From contig CALBXV010000293.1 in assembly GCA_937890045.1 (NCBI GenBank), positions 1-16,013 on the forward strand: DNA of 16,013 nt. The letters are read 5' to 3'. Both the position numbers and the translations under genes were made by a program. The stretch's first letter is position 1; the number at the start of each line of letters is the position of its first letter. Below the pieces are notes generated by a model. It was not told the origin of the DNA and did not search any database. It saw only the letters and a list, made by a program, of their open reading frames with translations. Origin of the DNA: an uncultured archaeon (lineage in GTDB: Archaea; Thermoproteota; Nitrososphaeria; Nitrososphaerales; CALBXV01). Of the stretch, positions 1-8,083 are shown piece by piece.

Positions 1-1
1 A

Positions 2-907
2 TTGGTTACAGGTGGAACTGGATTAGTCGGTTCTGCAATTCAAACAGATAATATCACCACAAAACTTAGTAGTTCAGATTGTGATTTAAGGAATTGGGAT
101 GAAACTTTAAGCACTTTTTTGCATTTGAAACCAAGTTATGTAATTCATTGTGCTGCAAAGGTAGGTGGAGTTGGTGGAAATATGAATTATAAAGGTGAGT
201 TCTTTTATGATAATATAATGATTAATACAAATGTTATTGAAGCGAGCAGAGTGAGTGGAGTTGAAAAGTTGGTTGCTTTTTTATCTACTTGTGTGTTTCC
301 AGATGAAGTTGAATATCCATTAACAGAAAAGAAAATACATTTAGGCGAACCACACTCTTCAAATTATGCGTATGCATATGCCAAGAGAATGGTGGATGTT
401 CAAATAAGAGCGTACAGAGAACAGTATGAAGAAATAAATTACGTTTCTGTAATTCCAACTAATATTTATGGTAAACATGATAATTTTGATTTTGAAAATG
501 GACACGTTTTACCTTCATTAATTCATAAATGTTATCTTGCTAAAATAGATAATGAGGATTTTGTAGTGTGGGGGACTGGAAACCCACTACGAGAATTTAT
601 ATATGCTAAAGATGTGGCGTTACTAACAGAGTGGGCGTTAAAAAATTATGATGAAGAAGAACCAATTATATTTTCAACATCAGAAGAAATTTCAATTAAG
701 GAAGTTGTAGATTTGATAGTAGAATACGTAGGTTTTAAAGGTAAGGTTATTTTTGATACAGACAAGCCAGATGGACAATTTAGAAAACCAAGTGATAATT
801 CAAAGTTAATGTCTTATCTTCCAGATTTTAAGTTTACTCCAATAGAAGTTGGATTACAAGAAACAGTAGAATGGTTTACTGAAAATTATCGGAGTGCCCG
901 AGTTTGA
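2..907 (+). CDS. fcl: GDP-L-fucose synthase (5' partial)
   Basis: NADPH-dependent epimerase/reductase of the extended SDR family, converting GDP-4-keto-6-deoxy-D-mannose to GDP-L-fucose in the cytoplasm. About 300 residues are visible. The window begins inside the Rossmann nucleotide-binding loop (VTGGTGLVG), which normally lies some five residues after the start, so the true start is just outside the window and the TTG at position 2 is probably an internal Leu codon. Family landmarks seen are LSTCVFP with the catalytic Ser and Cys (about residues 94-100), the Y-x-x-x-K pair in YAYAK (124-128) and the substrate-loop motif PTNIYGKHDNFD (about 152-163). The end overlaps the next gene (gmd) by four bases. 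The adjacent dehydratase makes this enzyme's substrate, which supports the assignment. The family call is strong; the exact sugar product is inferred. Confidence 0.93.
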   Translation: MVTGGTGLVGSAIQTDNITTKLSSSDCDLRNWDETLSTFLHLKPSYVIHCAAKVGGVGGNMNYKGEFFYDNIMINTNVIEASRVSGVEKLVAFLSTCVFPDEVEYPLTEKKIHLGEPHSSNYAYAYAKRMVDVQIRAYREQYEEINYVSVIPTNIYGKHDNFDFENGHVLPSLIHKCYLAKIDNEDFVVWGTGNPLREFIYAKDVALLTEWALKNYDEEEPIIFSTSEEISIKEVVDLIVEYVGFKGKVIFDTDKPDGQFRKPSDNSKLMSYLPDFKFTPIEVGLQETVEWFTENYRSARV

Positions 908-1884
908 GTAAGAGTGCATTGATAACAGGTATTAATGGTCAAGATGGTAGTTATCTTGCTGAATTATTACTTGAAAGGGGTTATATAGTATATGGTATTT
1001 TGAAACGAAATTCAGTAGCAGAAAATCAGACTGCTAGATTGGATGATATATATTGGGTAATAAAAGATAATTTATTTTATGCAGATATGTTGGATATGGC
1101 CTCACTTGTTGGAGTTTTACAAAAATGTGAACCTGATGAGATTTACAATTTGGCAGCACAATCTCATGTTAGGATTAGTTTTGACCAACCAATTTATACT
1201 TTACAAACAGTTGCAGTTGGAACATTAAATTTATTAGAGGCAATAAAACTTACCTGTCCTAAGGCAAAGATGTATCAGGCAAGTTCATCAGAAATGTTTG
1301 GAAATTCTATTGATGATGATGGATTTCAGAGAGAAACCACACCGATGATTCCGACAAGTCCGTATGGATGTGCAAAGGTTTATGGATATAATATAGTTAG
1401 GAATTATCGTTCATCTTATAATCTATTCGTATCAAATGGAATTTTGTTTAATCACGAAAGTCCAAGACGAGGGACTAACTTTGTAACTAATAAAGTTGTT
1501 AAAACAGCAGTAGAAATAGCAAGGGGAATGAAGGAAGAATTGAAACTCGGAAATTTAGATGCCGCACGAGATTGGGGTCATGCAAAAGATTATGTAAAAG
1601 CAATGTGGATGATTTTACAACACGATACTCCAGATGATTTTGTTTGTGCAACTGGAGTTTCTCATACAGTTAGAGATTTGTGTGAGTATGTTTTTTCGAG
1701 ACTTAATATGAATTACAATGATTATGTTGGGCACGATATGAAATATTACAGGCCAGAAGAGTTGAATGTTTTGAAAGGTGACAGTAGTAAATTGAAAACT
1801 ACTTTGGGTTGGGAAAAAACTTATACCTTTGAAAGTATGTTGGATGAAATGATAAAATATTGGAGGAATAAATATGTTTTATAA
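904..1884 (+). CDS. gmd: GDP-mannose 4,6-dehydratase
   Basis: Converts GDP-D-mannose to GDP-4-keto-6-deoxy-D-mannose, the common precursor of GDP-fucose, GDP-rhamnose and GDP-perosamine. The 326-residue length fits the family. It shows the N-terminal TGxxGQDG NADP-binding motif (residues 8-15), the catalytic SSSEMFG segment (127-133), the YGCAK Tyr/Lys pair (154-158) and the family hallmark FNHESPRRG (182-190). The start is TTG at 904, overlapping the stop of the preceding gene (TTGA), with GGAG at 891-894 as ribosome binding site. The reaction follows from the family; its product feeds the upstream fucose synthase and possibly the aminotransferase further downstream. Confidence 0.96.
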   Translation: MSKSALITGINGQDGSYLAELLLERGYIVYGILKRNSVAENQTARLDDIYWVIKDNLFYADMLDMASLVGVLQKCEPDEIYNLAAQSHVRISFDQPIYTLQTVAVGTLNLLEAIKLTCPKAKMYQASSSEMFGNSIDDDGFQRETTPMIPTSPYGCAKVYGYNIVRNYRSSYNLFVSNGILFNHESPRRGTNFVTNKVVKTAVEIARGMKEELKLGNLDAARDWGHAKDYVKAMWMILQHDTPDDFVCATGVSHTVRDLCEYVFSRLNMNYNDYVGHDMKYYRPEELNVLKGDSSKLKTTLGWEKTYTFESMLDEMIKYWRNKYVL

Positions 1885-2278
1885 TGAAGATGACAGAGCT
1901 CAAAGATTAATTGATGTATTTGAAATTTTACCAGGTCAAGTTAATGTTTCCTTTATAAACTCTACTGAACATATAGTTGCTTGGCATAGACATTTTAAAC
2001 AAACTGATTATTGGGTGTGTTTGAAGGGGTCAATGAAAGTTGGATTGGGTTATACTGTTCCGGAGGGAAATTCAAATGAAGTTAATGTGAAATTTGAATA
2101 TCTATCAGATAAAAATTTCCGAGTGTTAGAAATACCACCAGGAGTTTGGCACGGATATAAGGCATTAGAACCAGGAACTATTTTAATGTATTATGTAACA
2201 GAAAAATATGATCCAGAAGATGAAGTGAGAGTTGAAGTTGGAAATTTTGGGGAAGTGTGGGAAAGAGAAAACAAATGA
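1874..2278 (+). CDS. RmlC-like cupin (sugar-nucleotide epimerase/isomerase family)
   Basis: Single-domain cupin of 134 residues resembling dTDP-4-dehydrorhamnose 3,5-epimerase but much shorter than the usual 180 or so. Seen: a His-containing strand AWHRHFKQTDYW (residues 36-47), a Gly-rich turn KGSMKVGLG (51-59) and the typical LEIPPGVWHGYKAL strand (85-98), in which His93 sits where RmlC proteins have their IPxGxxHGF motif. The start ATG at 1874 lies inside the end of gmd, with GGAGG at 1862-1866 as ribosome binding site. The shortened C-terminus lacks the last part of a canonical epimerase, so the enzyme may be a 3-epimerase or ketoisomerase acting on a GDP-linked ketosugar from Gmd. Membership of the cupin superfamily is secure; the reaction is not. 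Confidence 0.78.
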   Translation: MFYNEDDRAQRLIDVFEILPGQVNVSFINSTEHIVAWHRHFKQTDYWVCLKGSMKVGLGYTVPEGNSNEVNVKFEYLSDKNFRVLEIPPGVWHGYKALEPGTILMYYVTEKYDPEDEVRVEVGNFGEVWERENK

Positions 2279-2991
2279 AGAAAGGGGTTTTACTTTCAGG
2301 AGGAACTGGCAGGTTTGCCACACAGTTAGTAAATTACAATAAAGATTTTGAAATTTATGATCCTACTGAATATGAAATGGATGTTTCAAATTTTAGAAAT
2401 GTTCAAGAGAAAATAAGAGAATTTAAACCTGATTATTTTATTCATGCGGGTGCACTCACAAAACCATTAATGGTTCACGAACATATTCCACAAAAAAGTA
2501 TAAGAATTAATATATTGGGAACTTCTAATGTAGTCTTAGCATGTATTCAGTATAAAGTAAAATTGATTTACATTTCAACGGATTATGTTTATTCAGGAGA
2601 GGAAGGTAATTACGATGAGAATTCTCCTGTGAGGCCGTTTAATAATTATGGGTGGTCTAAATTAGGTGGTGAGTGTGCAGTTAGGATGTATGATAATTCT
2701 TTGATTATAAGAGTTGCTATGAACAATAGACCATTTTCTCACGAAAAGGCATTAGTAGATTTTAAGAGAAGTCATATATTTGATGATGAAGCCGCCAAAA
2801 TAACTTTAAGACTTTTGGATGAGAAAGGGATAGTTAATTTAGGTGGAGAACCATTGTCTGTTTATGATTTTGCTAAGAAATATAATCCTGAAGTTGAGAG
2901 GATTTATTTAAAAGACATAAAAGATGTTAATTTACCACCCGACACTTCTATGAATACTGATAAACTTAAAGGGATATTAGGAGATGAGTAA
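2275..2991 (+). CDS. RmlD-like NAD(P)-dependent sugar-nucleotide reductase (SDR)
   Basis: Short-chain dehydrogenase/reductase related to dTDP-4-dehydrorhamnose reductase. The chosen start is ATG at 2275, which overlaps the preceding stop as ATGA; a GTG 18 bases upstream is less likely. The 238-residue protein has a Gly-rich loop SGGTGRFA (8-15), the STDYVYSG strand (101-108) and NNYGWSKLGGE (123-133) with the Tyr125/Lys129 pair. RmlD proteins are usually 280-300 residues, so the C-terminal substrate domain is reduced. It follows the RmlC-like cupin as rmlC and rmlD often do, but no glucose-1-phosphate thymidylyltransferase or RmlB is visible, so a GDP-linked substrate is possible. Likely role: reduction of a 4-keto sugar nucleotide. 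Confidence 0.85.
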   Translation: MKKGVLLSGGTGRFATQLVNYNKDFEIYDPTEYEMDVSNFRNVQEKIREFKPDYFIHAGALTKPLMVHEHIPQKSIRINILGTSNVVLACIQYKVKLIYISTDYVYSGEEGNYDENSPVRPFNNYGWSKLGGECAVRMYDNSLIIRVAMNNRPFSHEKALVDFKRSHIFDDEAAKITLRLLDEKGIVNLGGEPLSVYDFAKKYNPEVERIYLKDIKDVNLPPDTSMNTDKLKGILGDE

Positions 2992-4354
2992 AAAGAATGT
3001 AGTTTGGTGGCCTGCGGTTATAAACCCAGAACACGATGATAAATATGGTGGATATGACTACTTTAAGTATTCAAGAAATTCGTGGGAAGCTTGGTGTAAT
3101 AGAAATGATGTTTTATTTGTTCCATTTGAAGAACCAATCGAAAAGGATTTACATAAGTTCAGGGTGAATTGGCAAAAGTCTATTTTTGTGTTTGATGAGT
3201 TAGAACGAAGAGGAATAGAGTATGACCAGATTGCATTAATGGACAGTTCTTCTATGATTAGGTGGGATACTCCAAATTTCTTTAAACTAACAGAACGAAA
3301 ATTTGTTGGGTGGAGAGATATGGACAATTTGAAATGGATTTATGACAGTGTTATGGGGTATAAGGACTTTTTTGATTATGAGTTGGATATAAGTAAATAT
3401 ATAAATTCAGGGTGTATTATTTTCAATGAAAGCCACAAAGATTTTATCAACTCGTTTAAACAATTATATTATGATAACAGAGAGCCCTTAATGGAAATGC
3501 AAGACAAAATAGTTATGAAAGGAACTGAACAAACTCCATTAAACTATTGGTTACAGATGAAGAATATAGATGTAAAAACAAATTTGCCTCTACCATTTAA
3601 ATTAACTCATCTTCATAGAAAAGACCTTTTAGGAAGCAATTGGCAATTAAAAGAAGATCCTACTCCATTTTTTATAAAGTATGGTTATATATGGTTTTTT
3701 AATGGGATACCAAAAGACCAAAGAACAAATATAATGATGAATACTTGGAATGCTACAAAGGATTATTATAAAGAAAGTAATATTGAATTTACAAAGATAT
3801 TAGATGAAGTCAAACATAAAGATACAGCTAAATATACAACAAGTAGAAAGTTCAAATATGATTTGTTAAATACGTTCAGTGATGAAAAATACAAAGAAAT
3901 GTCTGTATTAGAACTTGGATGCTCACAGGGAATGACAACAAGGGTTTTAAGTTATATTTTCAATAAAGTTTATGCAGTTGATTGGGACACTTGGAATTTG
4001 GAACAGGCTAAAAAACATTGTGCGGGCAGAGATAACATAGAATTTTCTCAGAAAGATGTTTATGGTGGAACGTGGGATTTCCCTAATTCTGAAGTAGTTT
4101 TTATTGATTGTGATCATGTTTATCAATCTGTAATTAGTGATATTGAGAATTCGTTAAGTAACTTTGGAGATCCTATTTTTATATTTGATGATTATGGATT
4201 ACCACCCGGAGAAGTAAAGAGAGCTATTAAGGATAAGGAATCTGAGGGCAAACTTAAAATAGATAAGTACATTGGGGAGTTGCCTGAAAATTTAGAACAT
4301 GCAGGTGGAACAAAATTTATTGATGTGGAAGGATGTATTTGTAATTTAAGATGA
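2984..4354 (+). CDS. Fusion: glycosyltransferase-like domain with lost DxD plus SAM methyltransferase
   Basis: Two-domain protein of 456 residues. Residues 1 to about 265 are clearly homologous to the next gene product: YDQ...D...DTPNFF.LTERK around 80-106 and GTEQTPLNYWL...KNIDVK at 180-198. Where the paralogue has Asp-Ala-Asp, this protein has Asp-Ser-Ser (87-89), so the metal-binding DxD is degenerate. Residues about 285-456 form a class I methyltransferase: VLELGCSQG (308-316, motif I), AVDWD (331-335), VFIDCDHVY (372-380) and FDDYG..PGEVKRAI (401-415), reminiscent of the Methyltransf_24 group. The start ATG at 2984 overlaps the previous gene by eight bases. Likely role: glycan methylation, with the GT-like domain either a glycan-binding scaffold or an altered transferase. 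The fold calls are good; activity of the N-terminal half is uncertain. Confidence 0.8.
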   Translation: MSKKNVVWWPAVINPEHDDKYGGYDYFKYSRNSWEAWCNRNDVLFVPFEEPIEKDLHKFRVNWQKSIFVFDELERRGIEYDQIALMDSSSMIRWDTPNFFKLTERKFVGWRDMDNLKWIYDSVMGYKDFFDYELDISKYINSGCIIFNESHKDFINSFKQLYYDNREPLMEMQDKIVMKGTEQTPLNYWLQMKNIDVKTNLPLPFKLTHLHRKDLLGSNWQLKEDPTPFFIKYGYIWFFNGIPKDQRTNIMMNTWNATKDYYKESNIEFTKILDEVKHKDTAKYTTSRKFKYDLLNTFSDEKYKEMSVLELGCSQGMTTRVLSYIFNKVYAVDWDTWNLEQAKKHCAGRDNIEFSQKDVYGGTWDFPNSEVVFIDCDHVYQSVISDIENSLSNFGDPIFIFDDYGLPPGEVKRAIKDKESEGKLKIDKYIGELPENLEHAGGTKFIDVEGCICNLR

Positions 4355-5115
4355 AGAATATTATTTTTATTATAGATGCCAAATTAAACGAAGAGGGGCG
4401 ATATTCTCTATCTCGAAGTGGACCATATAAATATTCAGTTAAAAGTTGGAAGAATTGGGCGTCCAATAAAGATTGTGAAGTTTTTTTGTTAGATGAGTTA
4501 CCTTTTTCAAATGAAGAAATGGGAATATGTTGGCAACGGTATTATTTGTTTGATATACTTGAACAAAATGAAATAGAGTATGACCAAGTTTTAATGGTAG
4601 ATGCAGATACAATTGTTCACCCAGATTGTCCTAATTTTTTTGATATGACAGAAAGAAAATATTGTGGAGTTCCATGTGAAGGGAGTTATGATTGGATTTT
4701 ACGAAGTATAGAGATTTACTCAAAATATATTTTTGGTGGGACTATTGTTCCATTTTGGAAATACATAAATGGGGGATTTCAGATAGTCAATTCTAATCAT
4801 AGACAATTTTTTGAAACAATGGTTCAATTATATCAGGCACATAAAGAAAATTTTCAGACATTACAGAAGACATTTTTTGTAGGGACGGATCAAACTCCAT
4901 TGAATTTTATGTTATATCTTGAAAATATAGATGTGAAGTTATTTCCATATGAATTTAATATGCAAGATATGATGAGAAAAGAAATTTTGGATAATGAATT
5001 GACTTTTACTAAAATTGGATGGATGTATCATTTTAATGCCATTCCAAATCAAAATGATTACGAGAAAACCTTTGATTGGATGCAAAAAACATATAGGTTA
5101 TTATATGAAGATTAA
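4351..5115 (+). CDS. GT-A-type glycosyltransferase (paralogue of the preceding N-terminal domain)
   Basis: A 254-residue single-domain protein with an intact metal/nucleotide-sugar motif VDADT (Asp84, Asp86) after a hydrophobic strand, followed by PNFFDMTERK (94-103), a YINGGFQIVN acceptor-side strand (138-147) and GTDQTPLNF (178-186). The layout resembles GT-A families in which DxD follows a YDxVLxxDAD strand. The start ATG overlaps the previous stop as ATGA. It is homologous to the first half of the preceding fusion protein over nearly its whole length, so the pair arose by tandem duplication or by gain of a methyltransferase on one copy. The role is inferred to be transfer of a sugar from a nucleotide donor in the pathway encoded upstream; donor and acceptor are unknown. 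Confidence 0.78.
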   Translation: MKNIIFIIDAKLNEEGRYSLSRSGPYKYSVKSWKNWASNKDCEVFLLDELPFSNEEMGICWQRYYLFDILEQNEIEYDQVLMVDADTIVHPDCPNFFDMTERKYCGVPCEGSYDWILRSIEIYSKYIFGGTIVPFWKYINGGFQIVNSNHRQFFETMVQLYQAHKENFQTLQKTFFVGTDQTPLNFMLYLENIDVKLFPYEFNMQDMMRKEILDNELTFTKIGWMYHFNAIPNQNDYEKTFDWMQKTYRLLYED

Positions 5116-6130
5116 AAATAAATATATTATAGGAACTCATGTAGTTTTTTATGAGATAGAAATACTGAGAGAATTTCTTGAAAGTATAAAACAGGCATTA
5201 GAGTCAGTAGAAAACAAAGAAAATGTTAGAGTAGAATTGTTATTTAATCTATCACAATTATTCGAGAGAATTGATGAATCAAGAATAACAAAAGAAGAAT
5301 TGATTGATAGGTTTATGAAGGAAATAGAATATATAGGTGAATCTGGATGTGATGTAAAATATACAATATATGAAAATGATGAGAAGTTTTATAATATCGG
5401 GCATTATCGAAGAGACTTAAACTACCTTAATTGTGAAGAATATGATTTTGTTATTTGGGGAGAATCAGATTGTTTAATGCCAAAAGAAATGTTTCCATGT
5501 CTCGAACACGTTTCAGCAGTAGCAGATGAAAATAATATATCCAAATATGTGGTTACTTTTTCAGTTTGTAAAATGTGGGATGAATCTTGGAAGGTTTTAG
5601 AACATCCTTATTTTACTGATAAACCATTTATAGAAAATGATTTTGATAATTGGTGGAGTTTGAAATATACTATGTCACAAGAGGAGATGAATGAAATTAA
5701 TTCTGAAAGCGTGTCTTGGGCTCAGCTGGAAGACGATGGATACACAGGAAATATTGAACTGACGGCAATACAGAGTCCAAAGTTTGATGGTAGTGGATTG
5801 ATAATATCTTCAGATTTGATCTACAATGGTGCTAACGTTCCACATGCTTGTTGGGCACACGGAGAAGATACAGGATTTATGATTAATTGTATGCAATTGA
5901 TGGGAGAGTCCTTTATTCAATTTATAGTAAAAAATGTATTGAAAGTTCATAATAGAAAACATCCCAAGAAACGAATGTATGTATTAGATGAAGATGATAA
6001 GGAGGGAATTGGAGATAGGAGAAAGAAAAACGAAAAGTGGGCAAAAGTCCAACAGATATCTGATTACAATAGAAATCTACTGGGAGGAAAACAAGGCCGG
6101 TTTTATAAGGTCAAGGAAATAGAAAGATGA
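5105..6130 (+). CDS. Putative glycosyltransferase, GT-A-like
   Basis: The start is taken at ATG 5105 (MKIKNKYIIGTH), overlapping the previous gene by 11 bases; an in-frame ATG at 5015 would overlap by 100 bases and replace a typical beta-strand start. The 341-residue protein opens with a strand followed by a long helical stretch. It carries YDFVIWGESDCLMP (113-126), in which Glu120-Ser-Asp122 sits after a hydrophobic strand, as the DxD does in family 2 transferases. A later HACWAHGEDTGFM segment resembles the ED acceptor motif of GT2 enzymes. The C-terminus is rich in Lys and Arg. I cannot place it in a named family; glycosyltransferase is the best reading from motif layout and gene context. 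Confidence 0.6.
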   Translation: MKIKNKYIIGTHVVFYEIEILREFLESIKQALESVENKENVRVELLFNLSQLFERIDESRITKEELIDRFMKEIEYIGESGCDVKYTIYENDEKFYNIGHYRRDLNYLNCEEYDFVIWGESDCLMPKEMFPCLEHVSAVADENNISKYVVTFSVCKMWDESWKVLEHPYFTDKPFIENDFDNWWSLKYTMSQEEMNEINSESVSWAQLEDDGYTGNIELTAIQSPKFDGSGLIISSDLIYNGANVPHACWAHGEDTGFMINCMQLMGESFIQFIVKNVLKVHNRKHPKKRMYVLDEDDKEGIGDRRKKNEKWAKVQQISDYNRNLLGGKQGRFYKVKEIER

Positions 6131-6927
6131 AAATACAATTTGTTATTTGTGGATGGCATATGGATCAGGATTCGTTAATTGACGGATTGAAATTATTACA
6201 GAGACCAATTGGGATGAATCTTGGGTCGTATGATAGAGTAGAGATAGATGTTTTTTGGTCATGTCATAGAACACCTCCAGACAGAATTAAAGACAATTTT
6301 AATTGTAAGGAATTTTACAACGGAGCAGAGGAATGTGGAGCGTACCAACAGGCAGTTGATTATTTAGATTTGGATGATGATACTTATTGTTTTTTTATGC
6401 ACGATGACTTGGTGATTAGGAGTTGGGAATTCGTGGGAGCTTGTATTAATTTATTAAATCAAGATTTTAAGTTAGTCGGCAATGGATTTAATCCAGGATT
6501 TGAATCATATGACCCATTTTATGTAACCGAGTATGGCATAAAACCAGAGTTTGATGGCAAAATGGGAATAGATTATGTGAAAGATGAAAATAAACATTTA
6601 TTTGAAGGGAAAATGAAAGTGGAAATGGCGAGAGCAAGTTTTTGGAGTTTGCAGTATGAAACTGTAAAAGCAATTGGTGGATTTGAACCAAGAGAGGAGT
6701 GTTATGTTTCACCGATGGTAGATGAGGGCGGAAATGCTTATTACAGAGGATCTGAACATTTGACAAATACTAGATATGGTGGATTAAGTGTTTTTGGCAA
6801 TCTGTTTCCTAATTTGACAGTTTACAAAGTAAATAAAGTTTTTGGTTTGAATTCTATAACTTGGTTGGATAAACAATATAGAAATTCAATGTACATACAC
6901 GAATGTGCACGAGGAGAAGAAGGATGA
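6127..6927 (+). CDS. Putative glycosyltransferase, GT2-like
   Basis: A 266-residue protein starting with the strand MKIQFVICGWHMDQDSL. The strand DDTYCFFMHDDLVIR (84-98) with adjacent Asp93/Asp94 matches the position of the metal-binding Asp residues of family 2 glycosyltransferases. It is followed by a LVGNGFNPG strand and a segment ARASFWSLQYETVKAIGGF (about 194-212) that resembles the GT2 pattern in which an aromatic strand precedes xxxxGGF. ATG overlaps the preceding stop as ATGA. No signal peptide or membrane segment is evident, so it is probably cytosolic. The family is assigned by pattern only; substrates are unknown. Confidence 0.62.
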   Translation: MKIQFVICGWHMDQDSLIDGLKLLQRPIGMNLGSYDRVEIDVFWSCHRTPPDRIKDNFNCKEFYNGAEECGAYQQAVDYLDLDDDTYCFFMHDDLVIRSWEFVGACINLLNQDFKLVGNGFNPGFESYDPFYVTEYGIKPEFDGKMGIDYVKDENKHLFEGKMKVEMARASFWSLQYETVKAIGGFEPREECYVSPMVDEGGNAYYRGSEHLTNTRYGGLSVFGNLFPNLTVYKVNKVFGLNSITWLDKQYRNSMYIHECARGEEG

Positions 6928-8081
6928 AAATAAGAGAGAGTACATTGCCAGTACTTGGACCTTCGGGTGGTGATGAAGAATTAAAAGCTTTACAAGAAGT
7001 TATAGAAAGTGGTTGGTGGGGAAAGGGACCAAAGGTACAAGAGTTTGAAGAGAGGTTCGCCGAGATGGTTGGACATAAATATGCAGTAGCAGTTACAAGT
7101 AATTCTCACGGTCAAGATTTGGTAATGAAAGCAATGGGATTTAAAGGAGTTGATGTTATTAATCCAACTATATCATTTATTGCCACGGCAATTGTACCTT
7201 TGTGGAATGATTGTACTTCCAATATAGTAGATGTAAATAGAAGGACTTTATGTATGACACCTGAAGAAGTGCTCAAATGGCAAAAACCTAATAGTGAAGT
7301 TCTTATAGCGGTAAATATGGCTGGGATCCCCTGTGATTATGAAGGTTTACGAAAAGTGTTTGGTGGATTTATTATAGAGGATGCTGCACATAGTTGTTAT
7401 ACAGAGGGAGCCGGTTTGGGTGGAAATGTAGCAGTGTGGTCTTTTCAAGCAGTAAAAACTATGCCTTGTGGTGATGGTGGAATGATTACTACAGACGATA
7501 AAATGTTAGCAGATAAGTGTAGAGAAATGACGTGGTTTGGTGTATCTTCAACTTGGAGTAGATCTCAAAAAGGATTAGGTGGAAAACCTGGATATTCGTG
7601 GGATTATGAAGTTGATATTCTTGGTTACAAATATTATATGATTGATATTATTGCAGCAATTTGTTTAGAACAGATGAAGAAACTTCCTAAAAATTTAGAA
7701 CAACGGAGACATATTCAAAAGAGATATAATGCAGAGTTATCTCAATTAACAGCCTCGACCAGTAAACATCCAGGGGGGTTTTTTACTCCACCTGAATATT
7801 CAGATACCATACAGTATTATTGTGCCAGATTTCCAAAAAATTTAAGAGATGATATAATCGATTATTTAGCTGATAAAAACATTCACACTTCAGTTCATTT
7901 TAAACCACTACACAAATATGAAATTCTCAAACAGCGTAGAAAGTATCCTGTTGCAGATGACGAGTGGTTGAAATTGATTAGCTTACCTTGTCATAATAGA
8001 ATGACAGAAGAGGACATTGATTATGTTATATATTGGGTCAAGGAATATTTTTACAAACACGCTATAGGAATTTGGGAGTAA
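6924..8081 (+). CDS. DegT/DnrJ/EryC1/StrS-family PLP sugar aminotransferase
   Basis: PLP-dependent aminotransferase of 385 residues that transfers an amino group, usually from glutamate, to a keto sugar nucleotide. The start is ATG 6924, overlapping the previous stop as ATGA, with GAGGAG at 6911-6916 as ribosome binding site; an in-frame start 21 bases upstream is poorer. Seen: the N-terminal LPVLGPSGGDEE and SGWWGKGPKVQEFE (29-42), IIEDAAHS (150-157) with the PLP-pyridine Asp153, and VWSFQAVKTMPCGDGGM (171-187) with Lys178 as the Schiff-base lysine. Keeping Lys argues for an aminotransferase rather than a ColD-like dehydratase. Next to Gmd, a product such as GDP-perosamine is plausible, though a 3-amino sugar is equally possible. 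A G6T6 run near codon 284 does not disturb the frame. Confidence 0.88.
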   Translation: MKIRESTLPVLGPSGGDEELKALQEVIESGWWGKGPKVQEFEERFAEMVGHKYAVAVTSNSHGQDLVMKAMGFKGVDVINPTISFIATAIVPLWNDCTSNIVDVNRRTLCMTPEEVLKWQKPNSEVLIAVNMAGIPCDYEGLRKVFGGFIIEDAAHSCYTEGAGLGGNVAVWSFQAVKTMPCGDGGMITTDDKMLADKCREMTWFGVSSTWSRSQKGLGGKPGYSWDYEVDILGYKYYMIDIIAAICLEQMKKLPKNLEQRRHIQKRYNAELSQLTASTSKHPGGFFTPPEYSDTIQYYCARFPKNLRDDIIDYLADKNIHTSVHFKPLHKYEILKQRRKYPVADDEWLKLISLPCHNRMTEEDIDYVIYWVKEYFYKHAIGIWE

Positions 8082-8083
8082 AT

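Noticed and set aside
4426..4433. TATAAATA, identical to a T4-type late promoter core
   Set aside because: It lies inside a coding region far from any gene start and the motif is expected by chance in AT-rich DNA.
5015..5104. Upstream in-frame start for the 341-residue glycosyltransferase
   Set aside because: It would overlap the preceding gene by 100 bases, while ATG 5105 gives a normal short overlap and a typical N-terminal strand. Similar upstream starts at 2257, 6903 and 8033 were rejected for the same reason.
7773..7784. G6T6 run in the aminotransferase gene as a frameshift site
   Set aside because: The codons are GGG GGG TTT TTT, which do not fit the usual -1 slippery heptamer phase, and the frame continues intact to a normal-length C-terminus.
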